NCBI RefSeq assembly: GCF_018141445.1
Contig: NZ_CP058649.1
Coordinates: 4,297,001 to 4,361,000, forward strand
Source: Vallitalea pronyensis
GTDB lineage: Bacteria; Bacillota; Clostridia; Lachnospirales; Vallitaleaceae
DNA length: 64,000 nucleotides
Reading direction: 5' to 3'
A program made the translations under genes and the position numbers. Positions 1 to 9,054 of this stretch are shown piece after piece; position 1 is the stretch's first letter, and each line of letters starts with the position of its first letter. A model generated the notes under the pieces. It was not told the origin of the DNA, searched no databases, and saw only the letters and a program-made list of their open reading frames with translations.

Positions 1-52
1 AAATCACACCAACCAATTATGTCCTTACTGGCAACTAAACCAGTCAACTAAA

Positions 53-97
53 GGCTGTCTCTTACCATGTACGATTAACGTCATGTAAGAGACAGCC
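53..97 (-). terminator. Terminator hairpin after the M20 amidohydrolase gene
   Basis: Two perfect 13-base arms (GGCTGTCTCTTAC and its complement) enclose a 19-base loop, just past the stop codon at 136. Read on the minus strand, the hairpin is followed by only a short T run (TTTAG). The outer GGCTGTCTC / GAGACAGCC ends match those of the two longer palindromic repeats at 35845 and 42626. Confidence 0.7.
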
Positions 98-135
98 CTA
101 CTATACACCCATAAGACTAACTTATGGTGATTTTC

Positions 136-1296
136 TTAAGCATTAATCGTGCCATCGGATATGCCCAAAACAAATTGCACATGCATGTGTGCACCCTTAG
201 CTAATATACTTTCATCAATATTAAAATCAGGGGTATGAAGCATAGGCTGGGTATTCCCTTGACGTATACCTATAAATCCGAAGGCACTTTTTCGTCCATT
301 TGCTAAGATAGCATAATCTTCACTAATGGTAACAGGTTTAAAAGGCACAGGTTCCAGTCCTGCTCTTTTAGCACTTGCGATTGCCAGCTTAATCATATCT
401 TCATCATTATCCACTGGTGGAAGACCGTCCCTATAATCGATGGTTACTGTCGCACCATAACTTTCAGCTATTCGTCTTGACTTCTCCTCTACTTTACCAC
501 GAATGGTAGCATATAAGTCTTGATTAAAATAGCGAACGGTTCCTTCTAATACCACTTCATCCGCAACGATATTATCTGCTGTTCCACCATGAAACTTACC
601 AATGGTCATGACCACTGGCTCAAAGGGAGCTATTTCTCGGCTTATAATGGTTTGTATGTTGGATACGATTTGTGCTCCCACCACAATAGCATCCACCCCC
701 AAGTAAGGTAACGCACCGTGAGCACTTTTACCATGAATCGTTATTTTAAAGGCATCCACAGCGGCCATGATGGGACCTGATGACAGGCCGATAGAACCTG
801 AATCCACGTCACATCCTACATGCATACCAAAGAGATAGTCTACATCTCTCATCACACCTAAAGCAGCCATAGCTTTTGCACCGGACATGGTCTCTTCTGC
901 TGGTTGAAAAATAAGTTTCACACCGCATTCAAGTTTATCCTCCATACTTTTTAATGCTTTCGCTGCCCCTAATAACATGGCTATATGGCTATCATGACCA
1001 CAAGCATGCATAACACCTTGGTTAGCTGATACATAATCACATGTATTCACTTCTTCAATAGGCAGAGCATCCATATCTGCCCTTAACCCCACTACTGTGC
1101 CTACATGATCTTTATTAATCCATGCCATAATACCTGTTTCCGTTACACATTCGTAAGGTATATCCATCTTTTTTAACTCAGATATAATGGTATCTCTTGT
1201 ATGATATTCTTTACTGCTTAATTCAGGATGTTGATGAAAATATCGTCTCATTTTAATGACATAAGCTTCATCTATTGTAATAAGATGATTTAACAT
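136..1296 (-). CDS. M20 family amidohydrolase (N-acyl-amino-acid or hippurate hydrolase type)
   Basis: A 386-residue cytosolic metallopeptidase-fold enzyme that probably hydrolyses N-acyl amino acids. The family pattern is visible: DMDALP at about residues 74-79, CGHDSH at 99-104 and PAEE at 132-135. These supply the di-metal ligands and the general-base glutamate. Length is normal for the family. I start at the ATG at 1296, which has GAGGTG just upstream; an open frame reaching 22 codons further has no such site. The neighbouring histidine and lysine operons suggest a role in freeing amino acids for fermentation, but the substrate cannot be read from sequence. A terminator hairpin follows at 53-97. 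Confidence 0.9.
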   Translation of the reverse strand: MLNHLITIDEAYVIKMRRYFHQHPELSSKEYHTRDTIISELKKMDIPYECVTETGIMAWINKDHVGTVVGLRADMDALPIEEVNTCDYVSANQGVMHACGHDSHIAMLLGAAKALKSMEDKLECGVKLIFQPAEETMSGAKAMAALGVMRDVDYLFGMHVGCDVDSGSIGLSSGPIMAAVDAFKITIHGKSAHGALPYLGVDAIVVGAQIVSNIQTIISREIAPFEPVVMTIGKFHGGTADNIVADEVVLEGTVRYFNQDLYATIRGKVEEKSRRIAESYGATVTIDYRDGLPPVDNDEDMIKLAIASAKRAGLEPVPFKPVTISEDYAILANGRKSAFGFIGIRQGNTQPMLHTPDFNIDESILAKGAHMHVQFVLGISDGTINA

Positions 1297-1398
1297 ATTG
1301 AACACCTCACCATTCCATTTATATTGGCATATTCCAAATAAAGCATATAATAAAATACACAATCTTACAACCCTATTTTTATTTTATATAGCCATGAA

Positions 1399-1824
1399 TT
1401 ATGAACCAAATTTAAATAAATTAAGACCTATCTCATCACTAAAAGCACGATCCACTTCCCCATCCATGACATCCATGACCATTTCACAAGTAGCCGAAAT
1501 AACTAGTGAATTAAGATGTCCACCGTACACATGAAGCTCGTGATCGGATACGGTAATATGTAAATGTAAGTATACCTCTTGGTTCATGGTAGAAACAGTA
1601 CCCGATAAACTGGTAATCTCATAATCACCTTTTAGCGTAGTCGCATGATAGTTTTTCTCAGTAGTATTGAATAGACCCAGCTTTATTTCATTTGCAGCTC
1701 CAATAGCACTAACGGTGCCTAATTTAATGCCTTGCTCTTTACAAAATGTAGTTAACTTATCAAGTACTTCTTCACCTTTATCAAACCGAATAACGTACTT
1801 ATTGCCAAACTTACGGTACTCCAT
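1399..1824 (-). CDS. PPC/DUF296 domain protein
   Basis: A 141-residue protein that is almost wholly one PPC (DUF296) domain, a fold of plant AT-hook proteins that also occurs alone in bacteria. Visible family features are the ASAIGAANE-like stretch near residues 40-47 (VSAIGAANEI), the LHLHITVSD strand with paired histidines around residue 90 and the GGHL turn near 101. The histidines could bind a metal. The start has GGAGTTG upstream at normal spacing. It lies about 100 bases upstream of the amidohydrolase and may be cotranscribed with it. The cellular role of stand-alone bacterial PPC proteins is not settled. Confidence 0.85.
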   Translation of the reverse strand: MEYRKFGNKYVIRFDKGEEVLDKLTTFCKEQGIKLGTVSAIGAANEIKLGLFNTTEKNYHATTLKGDYEITSLSGTVSTMNQEVYLHLHITVSDHELHVYGGHLNSLVISATCEMVMDVMDGEVDRAFSDEIGLNLFKFGS

Positions 1825-1866
1825 ATAAACAACTCCTTCATTTCATTGTACTAAAAAACGTATTTT

Positions 1867-3840
1867 TTATGATAACTCAATTCTATCTCTGCCATTTCCT
1901 TTCGCCTTATACAATAACTGATCCACTTGTATTAAATAGTCTTGGATATTACGGTTATCCTCATTCTTTATTTCCACTATACCTGCACTAAACGTTAATT
2001 TCAACTCTTTTTTCTCAAACACATGCTGTTTTATTTTAAGCTGAATCTCATGCAAGACATCGTAGGCAAACTCTTTTGTTTGCTCCGTAAAAATAACGAT
2101 GAATTCTTCGCCTCCATACCGACCGACATAATCTGTTAAACGAACATTTTCCGTCAACATTTTAGAGAAATATTTTAGTATTTCATCACCATAGGTATGA
2201 CCATATGTGTCGTTCACCCGTTTAAAAAAATCCAAATCTGCCATAGCAATGGCAAATGTTTCATGATGCTCTTCTTGTTTCCTCATCTCTTCCTCAATCT
2301 GCTTAATGATAAACCGTCTATTGTATACCCCTGTCAACTCATCCATATGGGCCAGTTCTTCTAATTTTTTCTCATACCGATACCGTTTGGTCAAGTCTCT
2401 AAGATAGGTAATATATACCTTCTGTCGATCAATTTTTGTGCGTTTCATATGCACTTCAACAGGAATGGTATCACCATTCAAGTTTACCAATGATGTTTCT
2501 TTAAAGATATGGTTTTTCTTATTATCGTCTAGGAGAATGGGGTCTTGAAAAAAGTCCCAAATAACAATGTCTTTTATAGAGCGGTAACTAACCCCCATAA
2601 GCTCTATGCCTTTTCGATTACTTTCAATAATTTTACCATCTCTATTCACAATGAGTATCCCATCCACCGATAGGTCTGTAATAATTGAGTTGATTTCATC
2701 TTCTTGTTGTAAAAGGTCAATGATTTTCTTCACCACATGGTACTGAAAAAACAATAAGAATAGTGCCAACAAGCCGATGACGATTAGAACTTTGGCTAGA
2801 TTTGCCGTAATATCTTTTTTCATTTGACGTTCAATGTGAGCGATGGTGTCCTCAATCTCATCCATATAAACACCTGTCCCAATAATCCATTGCCACCTGT
2901 CTAGTCCTTTTACAAAGGTTACTTTGGGATAAACACCATGAATACCTGGTTTGGTCCATGTATATTCAATATAACCTTCTCCATTATCTTGAATATGCTT
3001 TAATCCTTCAATATGTACATTCACACCATTCACATCGTTAATATGACTCACATCCGTACCTACATATGCTTCATCAGCAAATACCAATGCCTTGCCCTCA
3101 TATGTGGTCACATAAAAATAACCCACTTCATCATAGCGAATATTAGCAATTCTATCAATAAGGTCTTCCTTGATAACATCTTCCATATCGTCCACATAGA
3201 TGCCTGTGCCGATTACCATGTTAAGGGGTTCAAAGTATTTAACAAACCCTAATTTCCGCTGGTGGGCTTCTTCTTGATTCCCGTTTATATCACACCAATA
3301 ATATTCACAAAATCCTTCCCCATCTTCTTTTGCCACTTTCAGTAATGCATCTAACTGAGGGTTCTCTTGGGTTGAGGGTATATGCGTTGTAACACCATCA
3401 TTGTTACTGTTTGCTTCTACTTGGTTATCATCATTTAACCAAATGGTATAATAATATTTTGTTAAAGCATTGGTACGTACACCTTTAATCAGCTCAGCTA
3501 TGTCGTATCGTAATGCCTCTCTGGTTTTTATGTGATGATTTTTTTCATAATAGTTGTTGATGATATCATAAACGGTATAGATTTGCTGCTGAACATCATG
3601 TCTAAGTATTTCTTCTGATTTGTTTTTATAATACTCAATATAATCGTAAACACTGTCTACTTCATTCTTAATGATTTTTTTTTGATAAGCATAGTATTGT
3701 TCACGAATACGTTCACTTTCCAATTCAAATCGACTATAGGAAATTGTAATGATAAAAAATCCCATGGCTACACTGACAATCAATAAAGATATAGCTACGC
3801 TCACATAGGATAGTGGTTTTACCTTTCGAAAAGTCCGCAT
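1867..3840 (-). CDS. Membrane diguanylate cyclase: extracellular Cache sensor, PAS, GGDEF
   Basis: A 657-residue sensor enzyme that makes cyclic di-GMP. In order it has an N-terminal membrane segment (about residues 10-32), an extracellular region of about 300 residues containing two Cache-like modules (FVKYFEPLNMVIGTGIYVDD and FVKGLDRWQWIIGTGVYMDE are parallel repeats), a second membrane segment near 345-365, a PAS domain and a C-terminal GGDEF domain. The active site reads GGEEF at about 576-580, and RLTD lies five residues before it, so the inhibitory I-site is kept and the cyclase should be active and product-inhibited. The start at 3840 is chosen for GGAGG eight bases upstream. The ligand is unknown; amino acids are common Cache ligands and would suit the neighbourhood. 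Confidence 0.92.
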   Translation of the reverse strand: MRTFRKVKPLSYVSVAISLLIVSVAMGFFIITISYSRFELESERIREQYYAYQKKIIKNEVDSVYDYIEYYKNKSEEILRHDVQQQIYTVYDIINNYYEKNHHIKTREALRYDIAELIKGVRTNALTKYYYTIWLNDDNQVEANSNNDGVTTHIPSTQENPQLDALLKVAKEDGEGFCEYYWCDINGNQEEAHQRKLGFVKYFEPLNMVIGTGIYVDDMEDVIKEDLIDRIANIRYDEVGYFYVTTYEGKALVFADEAYVGTDVSHINDVNGVNVHIEGLKHIQDNGEGYIEYTWTKPGIHGVYPKVTFVKGLDRWQWIIGTGVYMDEIEDTIAHIERQMKKDITANLAKVLIVIGLLALFLLFFQYHVVKKIIDLLQQEDEINSIITDLSVDGILIVNRDGKIIESNRKGIELMGVSYRSIKDIVIWDFFQDPILLDDNKKNHIFKETSLVNLNGDTIPVEVHMKRTKIDRQKVYITYLRDLTKRYRYEKKLEELAHMDELTGVYNRRFIIKQIEEEMRKQEEHHETFAIAMADLDFFKRVNDTYGHTYGDEILKYFSKMLTENVRLTDYVGRYGGEEFIVIFTEQTKEFAYDVLHEIQLKIKQHVFEKKELKLTFSAGIVEIKNEDNRNIQDYLIQVDQLLYKAKGNGRDRIELS

Positions 3841-3974
3841 TATGTATTCCTCCATTAGAAAACCGCTTATACACCCAGATCGCTTATCTAATTTCAAATT
3901 ATTTTCTTTTTCGCCAAATTTTGTAACGATATCTTCATTATATAGTCATCTTTCATAAGATGCAATTATAAATT

Positions 3975-4076
3975 GAAAGACTGTCAAATAATACGTATTT
4001 CTAGGGTATCTTATTCAAACGTGTTCCTTAGATCATAAGACCAAACCTAAAATTCTATATTATATAACAGTCTTTC
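3975..4076. repeat. Long-range inverted repeat downstream of fchA
   Basis: GAAAGACTGT at 3975-3984 and its exact complement at 4067-4076 are separated by 82 bases. The pair sits between the end of the hut operon and the start of the diguanylate cyclase gene. Neither arm is followed by a convincing T run. It could be a weak terminator, part of a decayed mobile element or chance. Confidence 0.35.
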
Positions 4077-4080
4077 TTTA

Positions 4081-4698
4081 TTACAGCTCTACACTATTTA
4101 ATATATTCTTTTCTAATGCCCTTGCTTCTTTTTCCAATAATTCAACCTCTTGATTAAAAGTCTTGACCAGCTCCTCATCTTTAATGGAACCAAGATTAAT
4201 TCTAACATTATATAAGGCAGATAGTACCGCTGTACGTCCCATCATAGCCGATACAGCACCATCTGTTATGGTATTGCAATTACCCTTTTCAACAACAACT
4301 TTTGATAAATGCATGACTTGTAAAGATTTTCTTGCAACCTCTAATGGAACCGTTGCTGCTTGTTTCATGGCTTGTTGAATGGCGTTACGTCTTATTGCTT
4401 TTTCCTCATCTGTCTCTTTACTTAACTTAAAAGCAGCCATGACCCTATCAAAAGCATGAGAGTCCCTGTCCACATCCTCTAGCAGCTCTTTTCTCAGCCC
4501 AATGGCCTTTTCTCTCAGATGCTTCATGTCTTCCTCAACTTCTATGTATTTTTTCTTACCAATTGTAAGGCTAGCAACCATTTCTACTAAAGCCGCTGCT
4601 GTAGCACCGCTATGTGCAGCTATGGAGCCCCCTCCAGGCACTGGGTTACTGGATGCTGTCTCATCTAAAAATTCTATGACACTTTTATGTACAAGCAT
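4081..4698 (-). CDS. fchA: Formimidoyltetrahydrofolate cyclodeaminase
   Basis: A 205-residue cytosolic enzyme that converts 5-formimino-tetrahydrofolate to 5,10-methenyl-tetrahydrofolate and ammonia. The signature PVPGGGSIAAHSGA lies near residues 18-31, and the rest is helical as in the cyclodeaminase half of animal FTCD. Here it is a separate gene, as in Clostridium. It is the last gene of the hut unit, 15 bases after hutI, with GGAGGAAAAAT before its ATG. It takes the product of ftcD in the same operon and so feeds histidine carbon into the folate pool. Confidence 0.95.
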   Translation of the reverse strand: MLVHKSVIEFLDETASSNPVPGGGSIAAHSGATAAALVEMVASLTIGKKKYIEVEEDMKHLREKAIGLRKELLEDVDRDSHAFDRVMAAFKLSKETDEEKAIRRNAIQQAMKQAATVPLEVARKSLQVMHLSKVVVEKGNCNTITDGAVSAMMGRTAVLSALYNVRINLGSIKDEELVKTFNQEVELLEKEARALEKNILNSVEL

Positions 4699-4713
4699 AT
4701 TTTTCCTCCTCCA

Positions 4714-5964
4714 TTATTCAAATTTATCAAAGATAACTTGCCCTTCCTTAATGACTTTTTCCACGGTGGTTACGCCAATATGGTAAGGTATAAACTTATA
4801 ACTTGGAAACTCATGAATAACCAAATCACCTTTTTTACCTACATCAATACTCCCTATTGTATCTGCTAGATCAAGAGCGGCCGCACCATTAAGGGTTAAG
4901 GCTGTAATGGTTTCTTCAATACTCATGTTCATATATAACGTAGCTAGAGCAATGATTAACGGTATAGACTCTGTAAAACAACTGCCTGGATTAAAGTCTG
5001 TTGCCAATGCAACAGCTAAACCAGCATCCATCATATCTCTTGCTCTTGCATAATCTTCTTTCAGACTGAATGCTGTACCAGGAAGTAACGTAGCCACTAC
5101 ATTTTGCTCAACCATGGCTTTGATTCCTTCATCAGAAGCCATTAAAAGGTGGTCAGCGGATACCGCCCCAATTTCTGCTGCTAATTCAGCACCACCTAGT
5201 GGCACAATCTCGTCGGCGTGAATCTTAGCCTTTAATCCTTTAGCTTGAGCCGCAAGGAGCATTCTCTTTGACTGCTCCACAGTAAACACACCTTTTTCAC
5301 AGAAAACATCACAAAAGACAGCCAAGTTTTGGCCAACGACTTCTGGCAGTACATCATGAATCATGGTATCAATAAATGCATCTTCACGACCTTTGTAATT
5401 GATAGGAACAGCGTGAGCTCCTAAAAAGGTAGGTATGACATCCATTTTATGGCGATCATTTAGCTTTTTCATCACTTGAAGTTGTTTAATCTCTGTATCC
5501 ATATCAAGGCCGTAACCGCTTTTTCCTTCAACAGTGGTGACACCAAAAGACATCATGGAATCCAATCGTTTCATGCCTTTTCTAATAAGTTCATCCAAAC
5601 TAGCTCCCTGGGTTTGTTTAACACTGTTGACAATACCGCCGCCCTTTTCCATAATGGTCATATAGTCATGCCCAGCTAATCGCCAAGCATATTCTTCTTC
5701 ACGATACCCACCAAATACAAAATGGGTGTGAGAATCAACAAAACCCGGTAGTACTGTTTTACCTGTAGCATCTATGGTTTCTGCAACCTTTTCCAGACGT
5801 CTTGGAATGTCTGGGGTCTTACCAACCCACATAATATGACCATCCTCAACGATAACGGCTCCATTACCAATAACATGTAGTTGATTCATCTCTTTGCCTT
5901 TTTTTGCCTTAAAACCACTGCATGTTACAAGTTGACTGGCATTTTTTATTATTAATCTATTCAC
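4714..5964 (-). CDS. hutI: Imidazolonepropionase
   Basis: A 416-residue amidohydrolase-superfamily enzyme that opens 4-imidazolone-5-propionate to N-formimino-L-glutamate, the third step of histidine breakdown. The metal-binding DSHTHFVFGGYREEEY block lies near residue 75, KSGYGL near 150, and the later GAHAVP, HADEI and ATDFNPGS blocks are all present. Length is typical. I place the start at the GTG at 5964, eight bases after AGGG; a GTG nine bases further upstream sits inside the ribosome site. It lies between ftcD and fchA with short gaps, so the genes are probably translated from one message. Confidence 0.96.
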   Translation of the reverse strand: MNRLIIKNASQLVTCSGFKAKKGKEMNQLHVIGNGAVIVEDGHIMWVGKTPDIPRRLEKVAETIDATGKTVLPGFVDSHTHFVFGGYREEEYAWRLAGHDYMTIMEKGGGIVNSVKQTQGASLDELIRKGMKRLDSMMSFGVTTVEGKSGYGLDMDTEIKQLQVMKKLNDRHKMDVIPTFLGAHAVPINYKGREDAFIDTMIHDVLPEVVGQNLAVFCDVFCEKGVFTVEQSKRMLLAAQAKGLKAKIHADEIVPLGGAELAAEIGAVSADHLLMASDEGIKAMVEQNVVATLLPGTAFSLKEDYARARDMMDAGLAVALATDFNPGSCFTESIPLIIALATLYMNMSIEETITALTLNGAAALDLADTIGSIDVGKKGDLVIHEFPSYKFIPYHIGVTTVEKVIKEGQVIFDKFE

Positions 5965-5989
5965 GTTTACCACCCTTTTTAGAACTTAT

Positions 5990-6889
5990 TTATTCCATTA
6001 AACGCGCTTCAATCACTTTATCCATGGAGAAGCCATATAAACCTAGATAATACGCTGCTGAATCCACTAAGGCTTCCATGGGTACAAGACCTACTATCTC
6101 GCTACCCAACACATTCACACCATAACGTTTTGCTTCCATTTTAACGGTCTCAAACACACGATAAACGGATGTTTTGGTATAGTCGGTAATGTTCATGGTC
6201 ACTTGGGTTATACCACGCTCTTCTACCTTAACACCACCTGCTTTTATATATCTAAACCCACCATTAGAATGGCGTATACATCGAGCAATTTTATTTGCAA
6301 TGTCAACATTTTCTGTGTCCAGATCAATGTTATAAGCTACTAATGGCATTCTTGCACCAACTGCCGTCACACCTGCTGTTTCATGAATCTTAGCCTCACC
6401 AAAATCTGGTTTCCACTGGTCTTCTTTCATCTTTTCATTCATACCTTCAAACTGACCTTTGCGAATCTTAGCCAGATTCTTTCTAGCTGGAGTTGCGGCT
6501 GCTTGCTCATATAAAAACACAGGGACACCATAACGGTCATAAATGGCCTGCCCCATCTCTTTTGCAAGGTCCACACATTCCTCAGTAGTCATGTTCTTAA
6601 TGGGGATAAAAGGTACCACATCTGTGGCTCCCATTCTAGAATGCTGCCCTTCATGGACACCTAGATCAATCAACTCTGTTGCCACACCAATGGCCTCAAG
6701 GACGGCCTCTTTAACAGCCTGTGGTTCACCCATTACCGTTACAACCACACGGTTATAGTCCTTATCTGCCTCGTAGTTCAGAAGCTTTACATTTTCTTTA
6801 CCTCTAAGGGGCTGTACAATCTTCTCAATTTTATCTAAATCTCTGCCCTCACTAAAATTAGGCACACACTCTACAATTTTACTTACCAT
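5990..6889 (-). CDS. ftcD: Glutamate formimidoyltransferase
   Basis: A 299-residue enzyme that moves the formimino group from N-formimino-L-glutamate to tetrahydrofolate, releasing glutamate. It begins KIVECVPNFSEGRD, the family hallmark, and continues through SRMGATDVVPFIP. It corresponds to the transferase half of animal FTCD; the cyclodeaminase half is the separate fchA gene. The start at 6889 follows AAAGGAGG by nine bases; an upstream in-frame ATG abuts the ribosome site. The start is two bases past the end of hutU, so translation is probably coupled. Confidence 0.95.
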   Translation of the reverse strand: MVSKIVECVPNFSEGRDLDKIEKIVQPLRGKENVKLLNYEADKDYNRVVVTVMGEPQAVKEAVLEAIGVATELIDLGVHEGQHSRMGATDVVPFIPIKNMTTEECVDLAKEMGQAIYDRYGVPVFLYEQAAATPARKNLAKIRKGQFEGMNEKMKEDQWKPDFGEAKIHETAGVTAVGARMPLVAYNIDLDTENVDIANKIARCIRHSNGGFRYIKAGGVKVEERGITQVTMNITDYTKTSVYRVFETVKMEAKRYGVNVLGSEIVGLVPMEALVDSAAYYLGLYGFSMDKVIEARLME

Positions 6890-6891
6890 TA

Positions 6892-8937
6892 TTAACATCC
6901 TCCTTTATCATCTGTATGATTTTTTATGATGTCCATGATCTTCTCCCTATCGCCAACATAAGGCAATGTAATCTGATCAAGGCCCTTCATCATATCGTTA
7001 TACTCGACACACGTCTCCATGGCATTTTCACAGCGTGCCCAAGCTCTTCTAGCAACACCACCCATGACATCAAACAAAATAGCATTCTTAAGAATCTCAT
7101 CCACACGTCGACTGCCGTCCAGCACCATACCAAATCCACCGTTAATGGACTTGCCAATGCCAACACCACCACCATTATGCAGGGTTACAAGGCTCATACC
7201 TCTAGCACTGTTTCCAGCAAATATATGGGTAGCTAAATCGGCCATGATGTTACTGCCGTCTTTGATATTGGAAGTCTCTCTAAAAGGTGAATCGGTACCA
7301 CCTGTATCGTGATGGTCTCGACCTAACATAATCGGTCCAACCTCACCCTTACGTACCATTTCATTAAATTTTAGAGCAATTTTTAGACGTCCAAAAGCAT
7401 CTTGATAAAGTATTCTTGCTTTTGTCCCTACAACCAATTGATTTTGTTGCGCATCACGAATCCATACATAATTATCCCGGTCTTGGTATCTTCTGTTAGG
7501 GTCAATACAAGCCATAGCCGCTTGATCTGTCCGAAGCAAATCTTTCTCTTTGCCACTTAAGCAAACCCATCTAAATGGACCATACCCATAGTCAAATAAT
7601 TGTGGTCCAAGAATATCTTCAACATAGGATGGCCATATAAAACCGTCTTTATCATCTCGGCCATTCTTAGAAATCTCATCCACACCAGAATCATAGATGG
7701 CTTTCATAAAAGAATTACCATAGTCAAAGAAATAAGTACCTTGGGCTACCAGTTTTTTTATCACGTCAAAATGAGCTTTTAAACTCTTATCCACTAATGC
7801 TTTAAAGGTTTTCTTATCTTCTGCCAGTAAAGTGGTTCTTTCTTCAAAGGTTATGCCTTGTGGGCAGTAACCACCATTATAGACCTCATGACAGGATGTT
7901 TGATCAGACAATAAATCTATAGGTATGCCCTCATCTGCCGCAAACGCTAACAAATCAATAATATTACCGTGATAAGCAATGGCATAAGCTTTGTTTTTAG
8001 CTAAGTATTCTTTAGCAAGTTTAAAGGTTTCTTTTGGTGTGGTCATGACTGCATCTACCCAGCCCTGATCATATCTGGTCTGTATACGTGATGCATCAAC
8101 CTCTGCGATTATACCAACGCCGCCAGCAATAACAACAGCTTTTCCTTGAGCGCCACTCATGCCGCCAAGACCAGAAGAAACAAATAATTTTCCTGAAAGG
8201 TCTTTATCTTCCTCAATACCTAATTTCAATCGACCAGCATTTAATAATGTACTGTAGGTACCATGGACAATGCCTTGTGGACCAATATACATCCACCCAC
8301 CAGCGGTCATCTGACCATAGTTAGCTACACCAAGAGCGGCAGCTCGATTAAAATTATCATAATCATCAAAGGCACCTACCATTAAACCATTGGTTATCAT
8401 CACACGTGGTGCTTGCTCACCTGAATGGAATAACCCTAAAGGATGTCCTGATACGATAACAAGCGTCTGATCCTTGGTTAATACCTTCAGATATTCTTTC
8501 ACTAAAAGGTATTGCATCCAATTCTGAAAAACACGACCGGATTCTCCATAAGTCACCAATTCATAAGGATATAAAGCAATATCAAAGTCCAAGTTATTAT
8601 CAATCATCACTTGAAAAGCTTTACCTTCTATACATCTGCCTTCATAGGTATCAATAGGTTTACCCTTTAAATCGCCTTCTGGGCGAAAACGGTAACCGTA
8701 AATACGACCTTTGGTTAACAATTCATCTAAAAACTCTGGTATAAGTGCCTCATGATATTCTTCTGGAATATAACGAAGGGCATTTTGTATAGCAAGTGCT
8801 GTTTCTTCCTCTGTCAAGGTAAATTCCCGCATAGGTGCTCGCCGTATACCCTCTTTAAAATTTGGGTATGGAGGTAATCCATCTGTAAGTTTCAACTTAA
8901 CATCCATACTGTAAAATAATTCCCCATTACTGATCAC
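6892..8937 (-). CDS. hutU: Urocanate hydratase, long form
   Basis: A 681-residue NAD-dependent enzyme that hydrates urocanate to imidazolone propionate. Recognisable parts are the GYGPFRWVCLSG block, the glycine-rich GLGGMSGAQGKA nucleotide-binding stretch and LGRDHHDTGGTDSPFRET near the C-terminal third. It is about 120 residues longer than the HutU of Pseudomonas or Bacillus and resembles the long form found in clostridia and animals. The GTG at 8937 has GGAG eight bases upstream; the next in-frame ATG, ten codons in, has a poorer site. It follows hutH after 117 bases that hold a small hairpin. Confidence 0.96.
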   Translation of the reverse strand: MISNGELFYSMDVKLKLTDGLPPYPNFKEGIRRAPMREFTLTEEETALAIQNALRYIPEEYHEALIPEFLDELLTKGRIYGYRFRPEGDLKGKPIDTYEGRCIEGKAFQVMIDNNLDFDIALYPYELVTYGESGRVFQNWMQYLLVKEYLKVLTKDQTLVIVSGHPLGLFHSGEQAPRVMITNGLMVGAFDDYDNFNRAAALGVANYGQMTAGGWMYIGPQGIVHGTYSTLLNAGRLKLGIEEDKDLSGKLFVSSGLGGMSGAQGKAVVIAGGVGIIAEVDASRIQTRYDQGWVDAVMTTPKETFKLAKEYLAKNKAYAIAYHGNIIDLLAFAADEGIPIDLLSDQTSCHEVYNGGYCPQGITFEERTTLLAEDKKTFKALVDKSLKAHFDVIKKLVAQGTYFFDYGNSFMKAIYDSGVDEISKNGRDDKDGFIWPSYVEDILGPQLFDYGYGPFRWVCLSGKEKDLLRTDQAAMACIDPNRRYQDRDNYVWIRDAQQNQLVVGTKARILYQDAFGRLKIALKFNEMVRKGEVGPIMLGRDHHDTGGTDSPFRETSNIKDGSNIMADLATHIFAGNSARGMSLVTLHNGGGVGIGKSINGGFGMVLDGSRRVDEILKNAILFDVMGGVARRAWARCENAMETCVEYNDMMKGLDQITLPYVGDREKIMDIIKNHTDDKGGC

Positions 8938-8959
8938 TTCACCATCTCCTTCACTGGGT

Positions 8960-8981
8960 ACGAGTATAACCCCTTACTCGT
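8960..8981 (-). promoter_or_regulatory. Intergenic hairpin between hutH and hutU
   Basis: ACGAGTA and its complement TACTCGT form a 7-base stem with an 8-base loop shortly before the hutU ribosome site. There is no T run, so it is more likely an mRNA processing or stability element, or a minor control of hutU translation, than a terminator. Confidence 0.4.
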
Positions 8982-9054
8982 CCTTCATTTTATTGTCAAC
9001 ATCATCTGAATGTTTACATATCATTCATACGTCTATCCCATGCCTGAAGACGCT

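Noticed and set aside
6990..7312. Long frames opposite and out of phase with hutU, and many similar ones opposite other genes
   Set aside because: They are shadows of well-supported genes, with no ribosome sites or recognisable domains.
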